A stretch of 64,000 bases of DNA from Flavobacterium hiemivividum. Its GTDB lineage: Bacteria; Bacteroidota; Bacteroidia; Flavobacteriales; Flavobacteriaceae. Under the pieces are notes generated by a model that ran no database searches, was not told where the DNA came from, and worked only from the letters and a program-made list of their open reading frames with translations. The stretch spans positions 855,164 to 919,163 of the forward strand of contig NZ_SMFO01000001.1 of assembly GCF_004349145.1 (NCBI RefSeq), given 5' to 3'. A program made the position numbers and the translations under genes. Positions 8,340 through 17,288 of this stretch are shown here, piece after piece. Position 1 is the first letter of the stretch; every line of letters begins with the position of its first letter.

Positions 8340-9194
8340 ATGAAAAAATATTTCGCCGGCCTATTTTTAGGACTTATTATTTTACAAGGTTGCCAATCTA
8401 AGGCGGAGGAAACTTCTAAGGATGAAAACCCTGAGAAAGTAACCTTAGTAAATAAAGTCGAAAATAAAACAGAGCCACAAAAAGTGACTAACGATGCGGC
8501 CGCCATTCTTGCAAAAAAAGAGGTGCCTATACTTTGCTATCATCAAATTAAGGATTTTAATGCAAGTGCTGGTGCAATGACAAAAGTTTACACCGTAAAA
8601 CCAGTTGATTTTGTAGCGCAAATGAAAGCATTGTCGGAGGCAGGTTATAATAGTATTTTGCCAGAGCAGCTGTATGAGTATTTAGTTCACAACGCTCCAC
8701 TACCTGCTAAACCCATCATGATTACTTTTGACGATACCCGTGCCGAACAATACAGCATTGGCGCAGCCGAAATGAAAAAATACGGTTTTAAAGGCGTGTT
8801 TTTTGTAATGACCGTTTCTATTAATCGTCCTGGATATATGAGCAAAGAGGAGATAAAAAGCCTTGCTGATGAGGGACATGTTGTTGCGGCACATACTTGG
8901 GACCACCACATGGTCACTAAATATTCTGGTGAAGACTGGAATACCCAATTGGTTAAACCAAAAGCAAAACTAGAAGAAATAATCGGGAAACCTTTAACTG
9001 ACTTTGCTTATCCTTTTGGTTTGTGGAATACTGCAGCAATTCCTGAATTGAAAAAGAGTGGCTATAAAATGGCTTATATTTTATCTACTAAGAGAGATTC
9101 TATTGATCCACTTTATACTATAAGACGAATGATTGTTTCCGGAACCTGGACTACAGAAAGGATGATGAAATCGACAGAATCTACTTTTGAATAA
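8340..9194 (+). CDS. Polysaccharide deacetylase, lipoprotein
   Basis: A 284-residue lipoprotein (leader MKKYFAGLFLGLIILQGC) with a NodB-type deacetylase domain after a charged linker. Visible motifs are VPILCYHQIKDF, motif 1 MITFDDTRAEQ (the catalytic-base and metal Asp pair), motif 2 HTWDH (metal His pair) and motif 3 FAYPFG. Such enzymes remove N- or O-acetyl groups from polysaccharides such as chitin oligomers, poly-N-acetylglucosamine or peptidoglycan. The lipid anchor places it in the periplasm or on the surface. It is paired with the preceding lipoprotein gene and followed by a terminator. Confidence 0.9.
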   Translation: MKKYFAGLFLGLIILQGCQSKAEETSKDENPEKVTLVNKVENKTEPQKVTNDAAAILAKKEVPILCYHQIKDFNASAGAMTKVYTVKPVDFVAQMKALSEAGYNSILPEQLYEYLVHNAPLPAKPIMITFDDTRAEQYSIGAAEMKKYGFKGVFFVMTVSINRPGYMSKEEIKSLADEGHVVAAHTWDHHMVTKYSGEDWNTQLVKPKAKLEEIIGKPLTDFAYPFGLWNTAAIPELKKSGYKMAYILSTKRDSIDPLYTIRRMIVSGTWTTERMMKSTESTFE

Positions 9195-9227
9195 AAAGAA
9201 AATTAAGACTATAAAAAAAGATTATAC

Positions 9228-9265
9228 AAGGCAGTACGCGATTCGGAAGAATGGTTTACTGCCTT
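9228..9265 (+). terminator. Hairpin after deacetylase gene
   Basis: AAGGCAGTA pairs with TACTGCCTT across a 20-base loop, followed by CATTTTAT. It lies 34 bases after the deacetylase stop and before the phosphate transporter gene on the same strand. Confidence 0.6.
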
Positions 9266-9443
9266 CATTTTATAACACAAATCTATTTTCTGAAATTTCA
9301 ATTACATCCAAAAAGAACTCTTAAATTAAATTATGTGCTTCTATTTTAAAAAAAAGTGCATTTTATGGCTTTTGATAACATTAAGTTAACATACAAATAA
9401 AAATGTTAATAGACTTTTGTAGAAAATATAACCTTAATTTAAA

Positions 9444-11687
9444 ATGGATCAGATTTACGTAATAATGTTATTGGTTTTAGGAGTTCTAGCCGTCATCGAT
9501 TTAATGGTTGGAGTTAGTAATGATGCCGTGAATTTTTTAAATTCCGCCATAGGTTCTAAAGCCGTTTCATTCAAAACCACAATGATTGTAGCGAGTCTTG
9601 GGGTATTAATTGGAGCCTTATTTTCCAGTGGAATGATGGAAATTGCAAGAAGTGGTATTTTTGTACCGAGCATGTTTAGTTTTAATGACGTCATGATTAT
9701 CTTCTTAGCGGTTATGATTTCTGATATTTTGTTATTGGATGTTTTTAACTCATTAGGTTTACCAACTTCTACTACAGTTTCTATTATTTTCGAATTATTG
9801 GGAGCAGCAGTCTGTTTAGCACTTTATAAAATATACACTTCAGATGAGACACTAGGCCATTTAGGGATGTATATCAATACAAAGAAAGCCTCAGCTATCG
9901 TTTACAGCATCTTGCTTTCTGTGATTTTATCTTTTGCTTTAGGTAGTTTTATCCAGTATATTTCTAGACTTATTTTTACTTTTCATTACGAAAAAAAGCT
10001 GAAATATTTTGGGGCTATATTTGGAGGAGTTGCTATTTCAGCGATTACTTTCTTTATTTTAATCAAAGGATTGAAAGGTGTCTCCTTTATTTCAGCAGCA
10101 CAATTTGAGTGGATTGACAAAAATCAATTCGTAATTCTCGGAGTTAATTTTGTGTTTTTTACACTATTATCTCAATTACTAATTAGCTATTTTAAAGTTA
10201 ATATTCTAAGAGTCATCATTCTTATTGGAACCTTTGCATTAGCACTAGCTTTTGCGGGGAATGATTTAGTTAACTTCATTGGAGTACCGATTGCGGCATA
10301 TAATTCGTACCAAATTTTCCAAGGCAGCGGTATTTCTGGCGATGAATTTATGATGGGCGCTTTAGCAAATGATGACATTGTAGCTCCATTTTATTTTTTA
10401 TTGTTTGCTGGAGTTGTAATGGTAATAACATTATGGACATCAAAAAAGGCAAAAAGTGTTATTGAAACAGGCGTGAATTTATCAAGACAAGGTGAAGGGG
10501 ACGAGAAATTTACACCTAACACTGCTTCGAGATTTATTGTTAGGTTTGGAGTTTCTCTTGGCCAAGTGATTAATGTTTTTTTACCAAAAAAATTGCAAAT
10601 TAAAATCGATAGCCGATTTATAAACGTAGAGAAATCCAAGAAAAAATCAGCGGACGAACCTGCTTTTGATATGGTACGAGCTTCTGTAAACTTAATGGTT
10701 GCTAGTATTTTAATTTCAATTGGAACATCTTTAAAATTACCACTATCTACTACTTATGTTACGTTTATGGTTGCCATGGGAACGTCATTTGCTGACAGAG
10801 CATGGGACAGAGAAAGTGCTGTTTATAGAATAGCTGGTGTTTTTAAAGTTATTGGCGGTTGGTTTTTTACGGCAATAATTGCATTCTTCTTAGCTGTTAT
10901 CATGGCTTATATTTTAAAAGTAGGCGAAGTTTTTGCGTTTTTTGGCTTGATAATTATGTTAGGAATTATGCTATATAAAAGCTCTAGAAAACATAAAGAG
11001 AAGGTAAAAAACGAAGAAGAAGTTAAAAGCTTACGTAGAGAAGATATTGGAACAGTGAAAGATATGATTACTGAAAGTTCAGCGCAAATATCTAAGGTTT
11101 TCCGTAAAACTAGCGCATTATATTCTAATTTAGTTGATAACTTAGGTTTAGAAGATTTAGCGAAGTTAAAAGAGAATAAAAAAGACCAGAAGAAGTTAGA
11201 AAAGGAAATCGATGAACTAAAAAACAATGTCTTTTACTTGATTAAAAATCTCGATGACAATTCAGTTGAAGCCAGTAAATTCTATATTTTAATCTTGGGT
11301 TATTTACAAGATATGGTTCAATCTATAGACTTTATAACCTCAAATAGTTATTCGCACGTTAATAACAATCATAAAAAATTAAAATTCAATCAAATTAAAG
11401 GATTGAAAATAATTGATAAGCAATTGCAACAATTGCTACATTCGCTGGAAGAGAGTTTTAAAAATGAAGATTTTAATACAATTGACCACATTTTAAATGA
11501 CAAGCAAGTACTATTAGATACGGTTTCTGAATTGATTACTAAACAAATCAAAACAATCAGAACCACTGAAACAAGTCCGAAAAATAGTAAATTGTATTTT
11601 GCTTTATTGCTAGAAGTAAATGATTTAGTGAAGTCTATTACTAATTTGTTAGAGTTATTTAAAGAGTTTAATAAGTTGAATAAATAG
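9444..11687 (+). CDS. Inorganic phosphate transporter with PhoU-like tail
   Basis: A 747-residue inner-membrane protein of the PiT family. Both half-signatures are visible: GVSNDAVNFLNSAIGSKAV near residue 28 and LAFAGNDLVNFIGVPIAAY near 270, along with GLPTSTT and LKLPLSTTY repeats in the two halves. About a dozen membrane segments occupy residues 5-515. The last about 220 residues are soluble and helical (from EVKSLRREDIGTVKDM onward), resembling PhoU-type helical bundles, an architecture common in Bacteroidota. It should take up phosphate with H+ or Na+. No PhoB box could be recognised. A near-match -7 element (GACTTTTG) lies just upstream at about 9411-9419. Confidence 0.88.
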   Translation: MDQIYVIMLLVLGVLAVIDLMVGVSNDAVNFLNSAIGSKAVSFKTTMIVASLGVLIGALFSSGMMEIARSGIFVPSMFSFNDVMIIFLAVMISDILLLDVFNSLGLPTSTTVSIIFELLGAAVCLALYKIYTSDETLGHLGMYINTKKASAIVYSILLSVILSFALGSFIQYISRLIFTFHYEKKLKYFGAIFGGVAISAITFFILIKGLKGVSFISAAQFEWIDKNQFVILGVNFVFFTLLSQLLISYFKVNILRVIILIGTFALALAFAGNDLVNFIGVPIAAYNSYQIFQGSGISGDEFMMGALANDDIVAPFYFLLFAGVVMVITLWTSKKAKSVIETGVNLSRQGEGDEKFTPNTASRFIVRFGVSLGQVINVFLPKKLQIKIDSRFINVEKSKKKSADEPAFDMVRASVNLMVASILISIGTSLKLPLSTTYVTFMVAMGTSFADRAWDRESAVYRIAGVFKVIGGWFFTAIIAFFLAVIMAYILKVGEVFAFFGLIIMLGIMLYKSSRKHKEKVKNEEEVKSLRREDIGTVKDMITESSAQISKVFRKTSALYSNLVDNLGLEDLAKLKENKKDQKKLEKEIDELKNNVFYLIKNLDDNSVEASKFYILILGYLQDMVQSIDFITSNSYSHVNNNHKKLKFNQIKGLKIIDKQLQQLLHSLEESFKNEDFNTIDHILNDKQVLLDTVSELITKQIKTIRTTETSPKNSKLYFALLLEVNDLVKSITNLLELFKEFNKLNK

Positions 11688-11734
11688 CAATCATAGTATA
11701 AGAATAGCATTTATGCTGCTGGTGTTACTTATAA

Positions 11735-11867
11735 ATCGTCCCAGCTCTATTGCTCTCAAGCATTGAGTAGCTTCTTGCGTGACAATGAAACTAGCGTATA
11801 TTATTTATAAGTTAGAGCCATAAAAAAAGGCAGTATCGAACTCCTAGGAATTCGATACCGCCTTTTT
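11735..11867. repeat. Diverged duplicate A with terminator
   Basis: A stretch of about 130 bases that shares CTCTATTGCT, a GACAATGAAA/GACAAAGAAA element, TATTATTTATAAGTTAGAG and a terminal hairpin with a second copy 250 bases further on (11985-12119). The two copies differ at many positions but keep the same order of elements. Part of it (TTGCGTGACAATGA) resembles the arm of the dispersed hairpin repeat. Confidence 0.55.
11824..11867. terminator. Strong bidirectional terminator hairpin
   Basis: AAAAAGGCAGTATCGAA pairs with TTCGATACCGCCTTTTT (one mismatch) around CTCCTAGGAA, with A and T tracts on either side. It lies 136 bases after the phosphate transporter stop and can end transcription on the plus strand or from the right. 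Confidence 0.75.
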
Positions 11868-11984
11868 AATTGAAGCGTAATTCTACACCAAACAAATTTT
11901 TAATAGAGTTATAAAGCCCCAATTTAATATGATAATAGCGCAATGCAATTAGACTGTATTGATTGCTATCGGTATCGCTCTTGA

Positions 11985-12119
11985 ATCCTCCTAATTCTAT
12001 TGCTATAGAGCTTTGAGTGTAGCTTTCAGCATGACAAAGAAATTACCTTGTATTATTTATAAGTTAGAGTCAAAAAAAAGCACTCTCGAATTCCTAAGAA
12101 TTTGATAGTGCTTTTTTTT
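11985..12119. repeat. Diverged duplicate B with terminator
   Basis: Second copy of the element at 11735-11867. It contains TTCTATTGCTATAGAGC, CAGCATGACAAAGAAA, TATTATTTATAAGTTAGAG and the hairpin at 12073. CAGCATGACAAAG is identical to the end of the dispersed hairpin repeats at 32.9-33.0 kb. Together the two copies fill most of the 456-base gap between convergent genes. Confidence 0.55.
12073..12119. terminator. Terminator hairpin for envC-like operon
   Basis: A8-GCACTCTCGAATT pairs imperfectly with AATTTGATAGTGC-T8. It lies 25 bases beyond the stop of the EnvC-like gene on the minus strand, with a T tract in both directions, and so should end the leftward operon. Confidence 0.75.
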
Positions 12120-12143
12120 GACTCTACTAATATACAGCCGCTA

Positions 12144-13454
12144 TTATTTATTCGACAACCATCCTTGAGGATTTGTATAAGTTGTGTTTTGTAACAGCAG
12201 GAACTTGATAACTGTTTTACCAGTATCTCCATTAGTTCGCACTCTACCTAGATTTTGTTTGATACTTACTTTATCTCCTTTACTAACTGACACAGTGCTT
12301 AAGTTTTGATAGATGGTAAAATAATCTCCATGTTGTATCATTACCGCTTTATTTACCGGAGACAACACCATAATACTGGATACTTCTCCGCCAAAAACGG
12401 CTCTTGCATTAGCGCCTTCATTTGTGGTTATCTCTACTCCACTATTATTAATTACCAAAGTATGATAAATAGGATGCGCTTGAGATCCATAACCTAATGA
12501 AATAAATCCTTTTTCGACAGGCCACGGAAGGCTTCCTCTGTTTGCTTTAAAGCTATCGGCAATTAATTTGTCTTCTGGTGTCAGCTCTATTCTAGAAGAA
12601 GAAACAGGCTTTTTAGCCACCGCAGCAGCGACCTCTTTAGGACTAGCATTCGACTTTTCGGCTAATGCTCTCGCTTTTGCTTTCTCTAATGCGGCTTTTC
12701 TATTTGCTTCGGCAATTGCCTCCCGAATCAAACGGTCAATTTGTTTATCGATTGTTTTAGACTCTCTTTGTTTTTTTCGAATGTCAGATACAATTCTGTT
12801 TTTATCTTTCTTAATCGAATTTACCAGTTTTTCCTGCTCTACTTTCTCCTTCACAAGACCTTCTCTTTCCTTTTTGTTTTCTACTAAAAGTTTTTGTTTG
12901 GCTACTTTTTGAACTTTTAATTTATCATTATAAGTAACCAGTTCAGTAGATTTTGACTTAATCTCCTCGCCTTGGTTTTTTCTAAAACTGGTATATTGTT
13001 TTAAATATTGTGCTCTTTTATAAGCTTGTAAAAAGTTCTCAGCCGAAAGTATAAACATCGCTCTACTTTGTTCTGAACGGCTTTTGTATGATTTTACAAT
13101 CATTTGGGCATAATCTCCTTTAAGAACCTCAAGCTCTTTATTAAGCTTGTTGATTTTCATTTGATTAATATACATATCATTGGCCAAAAGCTTGGTTTGC
13201 TTTTCAGTAGTATTAATCAACGTTTCCTTTAGTCTGATCTTGTTTTTTTGGATCACATACACGTTCATCGCTGATTTTTCCTTTGATTGAACGTTTTTCA
13301 ACATTTTCTCATTCTCTCTAATCTCCTTTTGGATTTCGGCTTTTCGTTGTTCTAACTTTTCTTGTTGAGAAGACTGACTCCACATCACAGAAGTCATGCA
13401 TATAAACAGTAGGCTAAGGAGAAATTTTGGCATCTTAAAAATATATTTGTGCAA
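12144..13454 (-). CDS. EnvC-like murein hydrolase activator (degenerate M23)
   Basis: A 436-residue exported protein. A signal peptide (LLSLLFICMTSVMWSQ) is followed by a very long coiled coil (about residues 25-245, rich in Lys, Glu, Gln) and a C-terminal LytM/M23 domain (about 310-436). The zinc-ligand positions of active M23 peptidases appear lost: the usual HxGxD region reads NNSGVEI and the HxH region reads IKFLL. The protein therefore probably activates amidases, as E. coli EnvC does, rather than cutting peptidoglycan. A Met at 13433 gives a shorter leader and is an equally good start. It sits 2 bases after the DUF4292 stop in one operon. Confidence 0.85.
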   Translation of the reverse strand: MHKYIFKMPKFLLSLLFICMTSVMWSQSSQQEKLEQRKAEIQKEIRENEKMLKNVQSKEKSAMNVYVIQKNKIRLKETLINTTEKQTKLLANDMYINQMKINKLNKELEVLKGDYAQMIVKSYKSRSEQSRAMFILSAENFLQAYKRAQYLKQYTSFRKNQGEEIKSKSTELVTYNDKLKVQKVAKQKLLVENKKEREGLVKEKVEQEKLVNSIKKDKNRIVSDIRKKQRESKTIDKQIDRLIREAIAEANRKAALEKAKARALAEKSNASPKEVAAAVAKKPVSSSRIELTPEDKLIADSFKANRGSLPWPVEKGFISLGYGSQAHPIYHTLVINNSGVEITTNEGANARAVFGGEVSSIMVLSPVNKAVMIQHGDYFTIYQNLSTVSVSKGDKVSIKQNLGRVRTNGDTGKTVIKFLLLQNTTYTNPQGWLSNK

Positions 13455-13456
13455 AT

Positions 13457-14227
13457 TTACTTAATTATAATTCTATTGTAACCATTTGGAACACTATAAG
13501 GGAAAGAAAGTTCCTCATTGAAGGTTATATTATTGTACTCTAAATTAATTTCTGATTTCCCATTGGGTTGAAACGTCTTAATTTCAACATTAGTTGGCAA
13601 TTTTGACACCTTAAAATCCTTGATATTTGCATAAGCCACCTGAATCATTCTACCTTCGGCTGTTTGTGTGATTTCTTGTCTTTGAACAGTAAAATCGGCT
13701 GCGCTAATATAGAATGTTTTTTTTGTATTATCGTTTGCCAAATCATCCAATCGATACAGCTGTTCCACTAATGATTCCTTGTATTTTCCTTTTGTCAAAT
13801 CATCCAAAGCTTCCCCTATCAACATGTTTTGAATCTTATTAAAATCCAAATCAGTACCGAGCCATTGACTCAAAGCGCTAAAATCACCTTCAAAATAAGT
13901 ACCTTTTATTTTTTCGTAATAACTAACTGATGTTGGTGTAATACTCGCTTTAGCCATTGTTATTCCGAGAAAACGAACACTCACTAAAATTTGTTCGTCT
14001 TTCTTAATTTTGATTTCAGCAGTAACATTTTGGGTCTGTTTATCATCAGAATATCTGGCATTAGCCTTTATATATAATGTCGAAAAATCGCTTTTATTGT
14101 CATAGTGCTTTGCTATTATTTTATTTGCTTTTAAATAAGTCGCTGGTGTCGTAGCTTCTGTCACAACCGATTTTGATTTGCACGAGAATAGTAGAACAAC
14201 CGCTAATAATGCTAAGAATTTATTCAT
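13457..14227 (-). CDS. DUF4292 lipoprotein
   Basis: A 256-residue lipoprotein (MNKFLALLAVVLLFSC, lipobox LLFSC). After a short linker it has repeated amphipathic beta-strands (TLYIKANARYSDDKQTQNV, EIKIKKDEQILVSVRFLGIT), as in LolA/LolB-like folds. The pattern matches the DUF4292 family found across Bacteroidota next to TPR and M23 genes. It is probably periplasmic and attached to the inner face of the outer membrane; a role in lipoprotein or lipid handling is only inference from the fold. Ten bases separate it from the TPR gene upstream. Confidence 0.8.
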   Translation of the reverse strand: MNKFLALLAVVLLFSCKSKSVVTEATTPATYLKANKIIAKHYDNKSDFSTLYIKANARYSDDKQTQNVTAEIKIKKDEQILVSVRFLGITMAKASITPTSVSYYEKIKGTYFEGDFSALSQWLGTDLDFNKIQNMLIGEALDDLTKGKYKESLVEQLYRLDDLANDNTKKTFYISAADFTVQRQEITQTAEGRMIQVAYANIKDFKVSKLPTNVEIKTFQPNGKSEINLEYNNITFNEELSFPYSVPNGYNRIIIK

Positions 14228-14237
14228 TTTAATTTTA

Positions 14238-15578
14238 TTATTTTAATAATTGATTGGCTTTGGAAAAATAGAAATCTTTTTTCTTTTGATCTCCCAAACC
14301 ATTGTATGCTTCGCCAAGTTGTATGTTGAAGTTTATTTCTAATGCCTTATCCTCAACCAAATAATCCATTCCCATTTCTAACATTTCCTTTGCTTTTTTA
14401 AACTGAGAAAGTTGGTTGTATGCTAATCCAGCATAATAATAAAACTGTGACTGAGCAGGAAATAAATCTACCATATCGATGGCTTTTTTTGCTGCCTTTG
14501 TGAAGTCTTTTGATTCTGTATATGCTTGAAGCAAAAGTAAATTCGTTTCTATATCTACATCCGCGTTTCTAGCATTTGCTTTTTCATAATACCCAATGGC
14601 TTTGTCCCATTGTTTTTTATTTTGATAAAACTTGCCTATTTCCTTGGCTACATTCACATCTGGATCAGTGTCAAAATAACCAACAGCCTTTTCTAAATCA
14701 GGCGCAAACTGCGGATTTGCATTTACATAAATCAAGAACTCATTCAGAATTCGGTGTTTAATTTTAGAATCTATTTTGGCACTAGCCAAAGCAATATTCA
14801 TGGCGTTAATAGCCTTTTCTGCTTCATTTTTCTCTAAATGGTATTTGAACAAGCTGACTTGAGCCCACTCGGATGCGGGAATGGCTATTTCCAATTTTCG
14901 TGCCGTTTCCAACACTTTATCGGTTTCATTGTTTTTAGAATACAGATAAATCAGTGAAATATAGTTGGATTCCTCATTCGGGTATTTTTTAATTTGCTCA
15001 ATTAAATTGGTAATTTCTGCGTTCTGATATTTCCCTTGGGACAAAATCTGAATTTTGTAGGCTTCCCTTCTATCCGACTTTCCAGAAGTTTCATTGAGTT
15101 CATTAATGAGATCTAATGCTTTGTCAAATTGACTCGTACTCATGTAAAGCGAGGTCAAGTCTTCCTTGAATTTAGCATCGAATGGGATGAGTTTGTTGAT
15201 CGTTTTTATGGCGTTGACGTAGTCCTTGGTCGCATAATCGACATCATACATTCCTACCCAAAACCATTTGTTTGTAGGGTCAATTTGTGTGGCGCGTTCA
15301 AAGGCACTGTAAGCCTTTTGATACTCTTTTAAAGCCAAGTAATTTTTTCCTAATTCGAAATGAATAGTAGCATTCTGAGGTTCGATTTTCAAACATTGCT
15401 CCAAAGCTATAATCGCTTTATCGTAGTTTTCGATTCCCTTTTGCTTTAAGGATTCATAAAAATAATCCCGAAACTTATCTGTATTTAACTTTATGTCTTG
15501 CGGCTCTGTTTGTGCCAATAGCAATGCTGAATTGCTTAGCAAAACAAGAAATAAAATACATAAAGCCGATTTTTTCAT
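14238..15578 (-). CDS. TPR-repeat periplasmic protein
   Basis: A protein of about 446 residues with a signal peptide (MKKSALCILFLVLLSNSALLLAQ) and many tetratricopeptide repeats. They are clearest near IALEQCLKIEPQNATIHFELGKNYLALKE and AFERATQIDPTNKWFW, then KAIGYYEKANARNAD and FYYYAGLAYNQLSQFKKAKE. The ATG at 15578 is chosen over one 24 bases upstream because a Shine-Dalgarno-like AAGGAG lies directly in front of it, unusual for this phylum, and the signal peptide fits. TPR arrays bind partner proteins. It forms an operon with DUF4292 and the EnvC-like protein, a conserved set that probably works in envelope assembly. Confidence 0.82.
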   Translation of the reverse strand: MKKSALCILFLVLLSNSALLLAQTEPQDIKLNTDKFRDYFYESLKQKGIENYDKAIIALEQCLKIEPQNATIHFELGKNYLALKEYQKAYSAFERATQIDPTNKWFWVGMYDVDYATKDYVNAIKTINKLIPFDAKFKEDLTSLYMSTSQFDKALDLINELNETSGKSDRREAYKIQILSQGKYQNAEITNLIEQIKKYPNEESNYISLIYLYSKNNETDKVLETARKLEIAIPASEWAQVSLFKYHLEKNEAEKAINAMNIALASAKIDSKIKHRILNEFLIYVNANPQFAPDLEKAVGYFDTDPDVNVAKEIGKFYQNKKQWDKAIGYYEKANARNADVDIETNLLLLQAYTESKDFTKAAKKAIDMVDLFPAQSQFYYYAGLAYNQLSQFKKAKEMLEMGMDYLVEDKALEINFNIQLGEAYNGLGDQKKKDFYFSKANQLLK

Positions 15579-15676
15579 TGACTCCTTTTTTTTAAATCGC
15601 AACAGCTCTGTTTAAGCTGTTGCGAAATAGTTGCTTGCATGTTCCCGTTGAAAAACTTGACAACGGGGAAAATACC

Positions 15677-16687
15677 TTATTCTAACACCGAATAATCGCC
15701 AATGCTAATGCTAGTAAATTCACCATTAAAACTGGCGTGATTCCCTATCATAGCATTGTCTAAATTAGCATTGCTAATGTGTGCATGTGTTTGTATCAAA
15801 CTATTTTTAATAACACTCCCGGTAACATGAGAACCTTTTCCTAAAGAAACATTAGGCCCAACCGTTGAGTTAATTAAATATACATCTTCCCCAATATAGC
15901 ATGGTGGAATAATTGTCGAGTTGTCTAACCTTACATTTACCGCCACTAAATTTTTATCTTCTTTCTCTAAAAAACCTAACATTCTAGAATTCGTCTCCAC
16001 GGTTACATTTTTATTACCGCAATCCATCCACTCGTCGACTTTACCAGGAACAAACTTCATTCCTTTTGCCATCATTTGTTTGATTCCATCATTAATTTGG
16101 TATTCACCACCATGGATAATGTTGTTGTCTAACACTAACTGTAACTCTTGTTTTAATATTGCGATATCTTTAAAATAATAAATACCTATTACTGCAAGAT
16201 CTGAGACAAATTCTTTTGGTTTCTCAACTAATTCTACTATTTCGTTAGCTTCATTTAAATTGATTACACCAAAAGCTTCCGGATGATCTACTTGTTTTAC
16301 CCAAATAACACTATCAGCATCTTTATCTAAATCGAAATCAGCACGAATTAAAGTATCTGCATATGCGATAACTGCTGGTCCGCTTAAAGAATCTTTAGCG
16401 CACATGATAGCATGACCGGTTCCTAGAGCTTCGTTTTGGTAATAAATTGTTCCCTTAGCACCTAATTTTTCTGCTATTTCGATTAATTCTTCTTCTACTT
16501 TTTTGCCAAAACTTTCATGAATGATAAAAGCTACTTCTTCAATTTCTTGATTTAGCACAGCTGCAATATCTTCTACTAGACGGTGAACAATTGGTTTTCC
16601 TGCAATGGGAATTAACGGTTTAGGAATTGTTAAGGTATGAGGGCGAAGGCGGGATCCACGTCCAGCCATTGGTACTATTATTTTCAT
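15677..16687 (-). CDS. Sugar-phosphate nucleotidyltransferase
   Basis: A 336-residue cytoplasmic enzyme. The N-terminal nucleotidyltransferase domain begins MKIIVPMAGRGSRLRPHTLT with the GxGxRLxP loop and KPLIPIAGKPI. Further conserved parts are GTGHAIMCAKD, VDEWMDCGN and the acidic VIAYADTLI metal site. The last about 90 residues have hexapeptide-type repeats (IGEDVYLINSTVGPNVSLGKG) forming a left-handed beta helix. Enzymes of this type make dTDP-glucose, UDP- or GDP-sugars for glycan synthesis; the exact sugar and base cannot be told. A dispersed hairpin repeat lies just before its start. Confidence 0.85.
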   Translation of the reverse strand: MKIIVPMAGRGSRLRPHTLTIPKPLIPIAGKPIVHRLVEDIAAVLNQEIEEVAFIIHESFGKKVEEELIEIAEKLGAKGTIYYQNEALGTGHAIMCAKDSLSGPAVIAYADTLIRADFDLDKDADSVIWVKQVDHPEAFGVINLNEANEIVELVEKPKEFVSDLAVIGIYYFKDIAILKQELQLVLDNNIIHGGEYQINDGIKQMMAKGMKFVPGKVDEWMDCGNKNVTVETNSRMLGFLEKEDKNLVAVNVRLDNSTIIPPCYIGEDVYLINSTVGPNVSLGKGSHVTGSVIKNSLIQTHAHISNANLDNAMIGNHASFNGEFTSISIGDYSVLE

Positions 16688-16693
16688 GTTTTT

Positions 16694-16719
16694 GTCATTG
16701 CGAGGAACGAAGCAATCTC
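16694..16719. repeat. Dispersed hairpin repeat, ATTGC/GCAAT type
   Basis: GTCATTGC-GAGGAACGAA-GCAATCTC: arms ATTGC (16697-16701) and GCAAT (16712-16716). Same type as the copy at 3083 but in the opposite orientation. It lies 7 bases upstream of the nucleotidyltransferase start codon, so it would be in that gene's mRNA leader. Confidence 0.75.
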
Positions 16720-16767
16720 ATCCCCTTATTGTTAATTTTTATTTATTTTAATCTCAATATCGAAATA

Positions 16768-16797
16768 CTGAGACTGACCACTGATAACTGAGACTGA
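16768..16797. repeat. Short direct repeat CTGAGACTGA
   Basis: CTGAGACTGA occurs at 16768-16777 and 16788-16797 (20-base period) with related CTGATAACTGA between. It fills the spacer just after the dUTPase stop. Such low-complexity CTGA blocks look like intergenic filler; no function is proposed. Confidence 0.5.
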
Positions 16798-16800
16798 ATA

Positions 16801-17235
16801 CTACTTCACTCCAGTACTCCCAAAACCACCTTCACCTCTTGAAGTTTCAGATAATTCCTGAACTTCAAACCAGTCCGCGCGTTCGTGTTTAGCGATAATC
16901 AGTTGGGCAATCCGTTCACCGTTTTGGATCATAAAAGCTTCATTCGATAAATTTACTAAAATCACACCAATTTCACCACGGTAATCAGCATCTATTGTTC
17001 CGGGGCTGTTTAATACTGTTATTCCGTTCTTGAATGCTAGTCCGCTTCTTGGACGCACCTGTGCTTCAAATCCTATTGGTAATTCGATAAAAAGACCGGT
17101 TTTAACGATTGTTCTCCCTAATGGCGGCAAAGTTATTGACTCCGTAAGATTTGCCCTTAAATCCATTCCCGCCGAAGCTAGGGTCTCATAGTTAGGCAAA
17201 GCATGTTGCGATTTATTGATAATGTGTATTCTCAT
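16801..17235 (-). CDS. dut: dUTP diphosphatase
   Basis: A 144-residue trimeric-type dUTPase, which hydrolyses dUTP to dUMP and pyrophosphate to keep uracil out of DNA and supply dTMP synthesis. All five family motifs are present in order: [10 protein letters not shown] (1), [12 protein letters not shown] (2), [13 protein letters not shown] with the catalytic Asp (3), [10 protein letters not shown] (4) and [10 protein letters not shown] (5, the flexible C-terminal arm). Length is normal. It lies between a flippase and the nucleotidyltransferase, all on the minus strand. Confidence 0.96.
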   Translation of the reverse strand: MRIHIINKSQHALPNYETLASAGMDLRANLTESITLPPLGRTIVKTGLFIELPIGFEAQVRPRSGLAFKNGITVLNSPGTIDADYRGEIGVILVNLSNEAFMIQNGERIAQLIIAKHERADWFEVQELSETSRGEGGFGSTGVK

Positions 17236-17288
17236 ATTTTATATTTTTAATTTTAGGACAGCTGACCAGCCGATCCTACAAATTGATT

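Noticed and set aside
10907..11227. 106-residue minus-strand frame within the phosphate transporter
   Set aside because: Shadow of the helical PhoU-like tail; Ser/Phe/Leu-rich without domain or start context.
12568..12912. 114-residue plus-strand frame inside the EnvC-like gene
   Set aside because: Antisense to the coiled-coil region; its Ser/Phe/Leu-rich composition is what the reverse of Lys/Glu/Gln-rich coiled coils gives.
16741..16800. CTGAGACTGA repeats as an operator
   Set aside because: They lie after the dUTPase stop, not in front of a gene start on their strand except far upstream, and appear as simple low-complexity filler.
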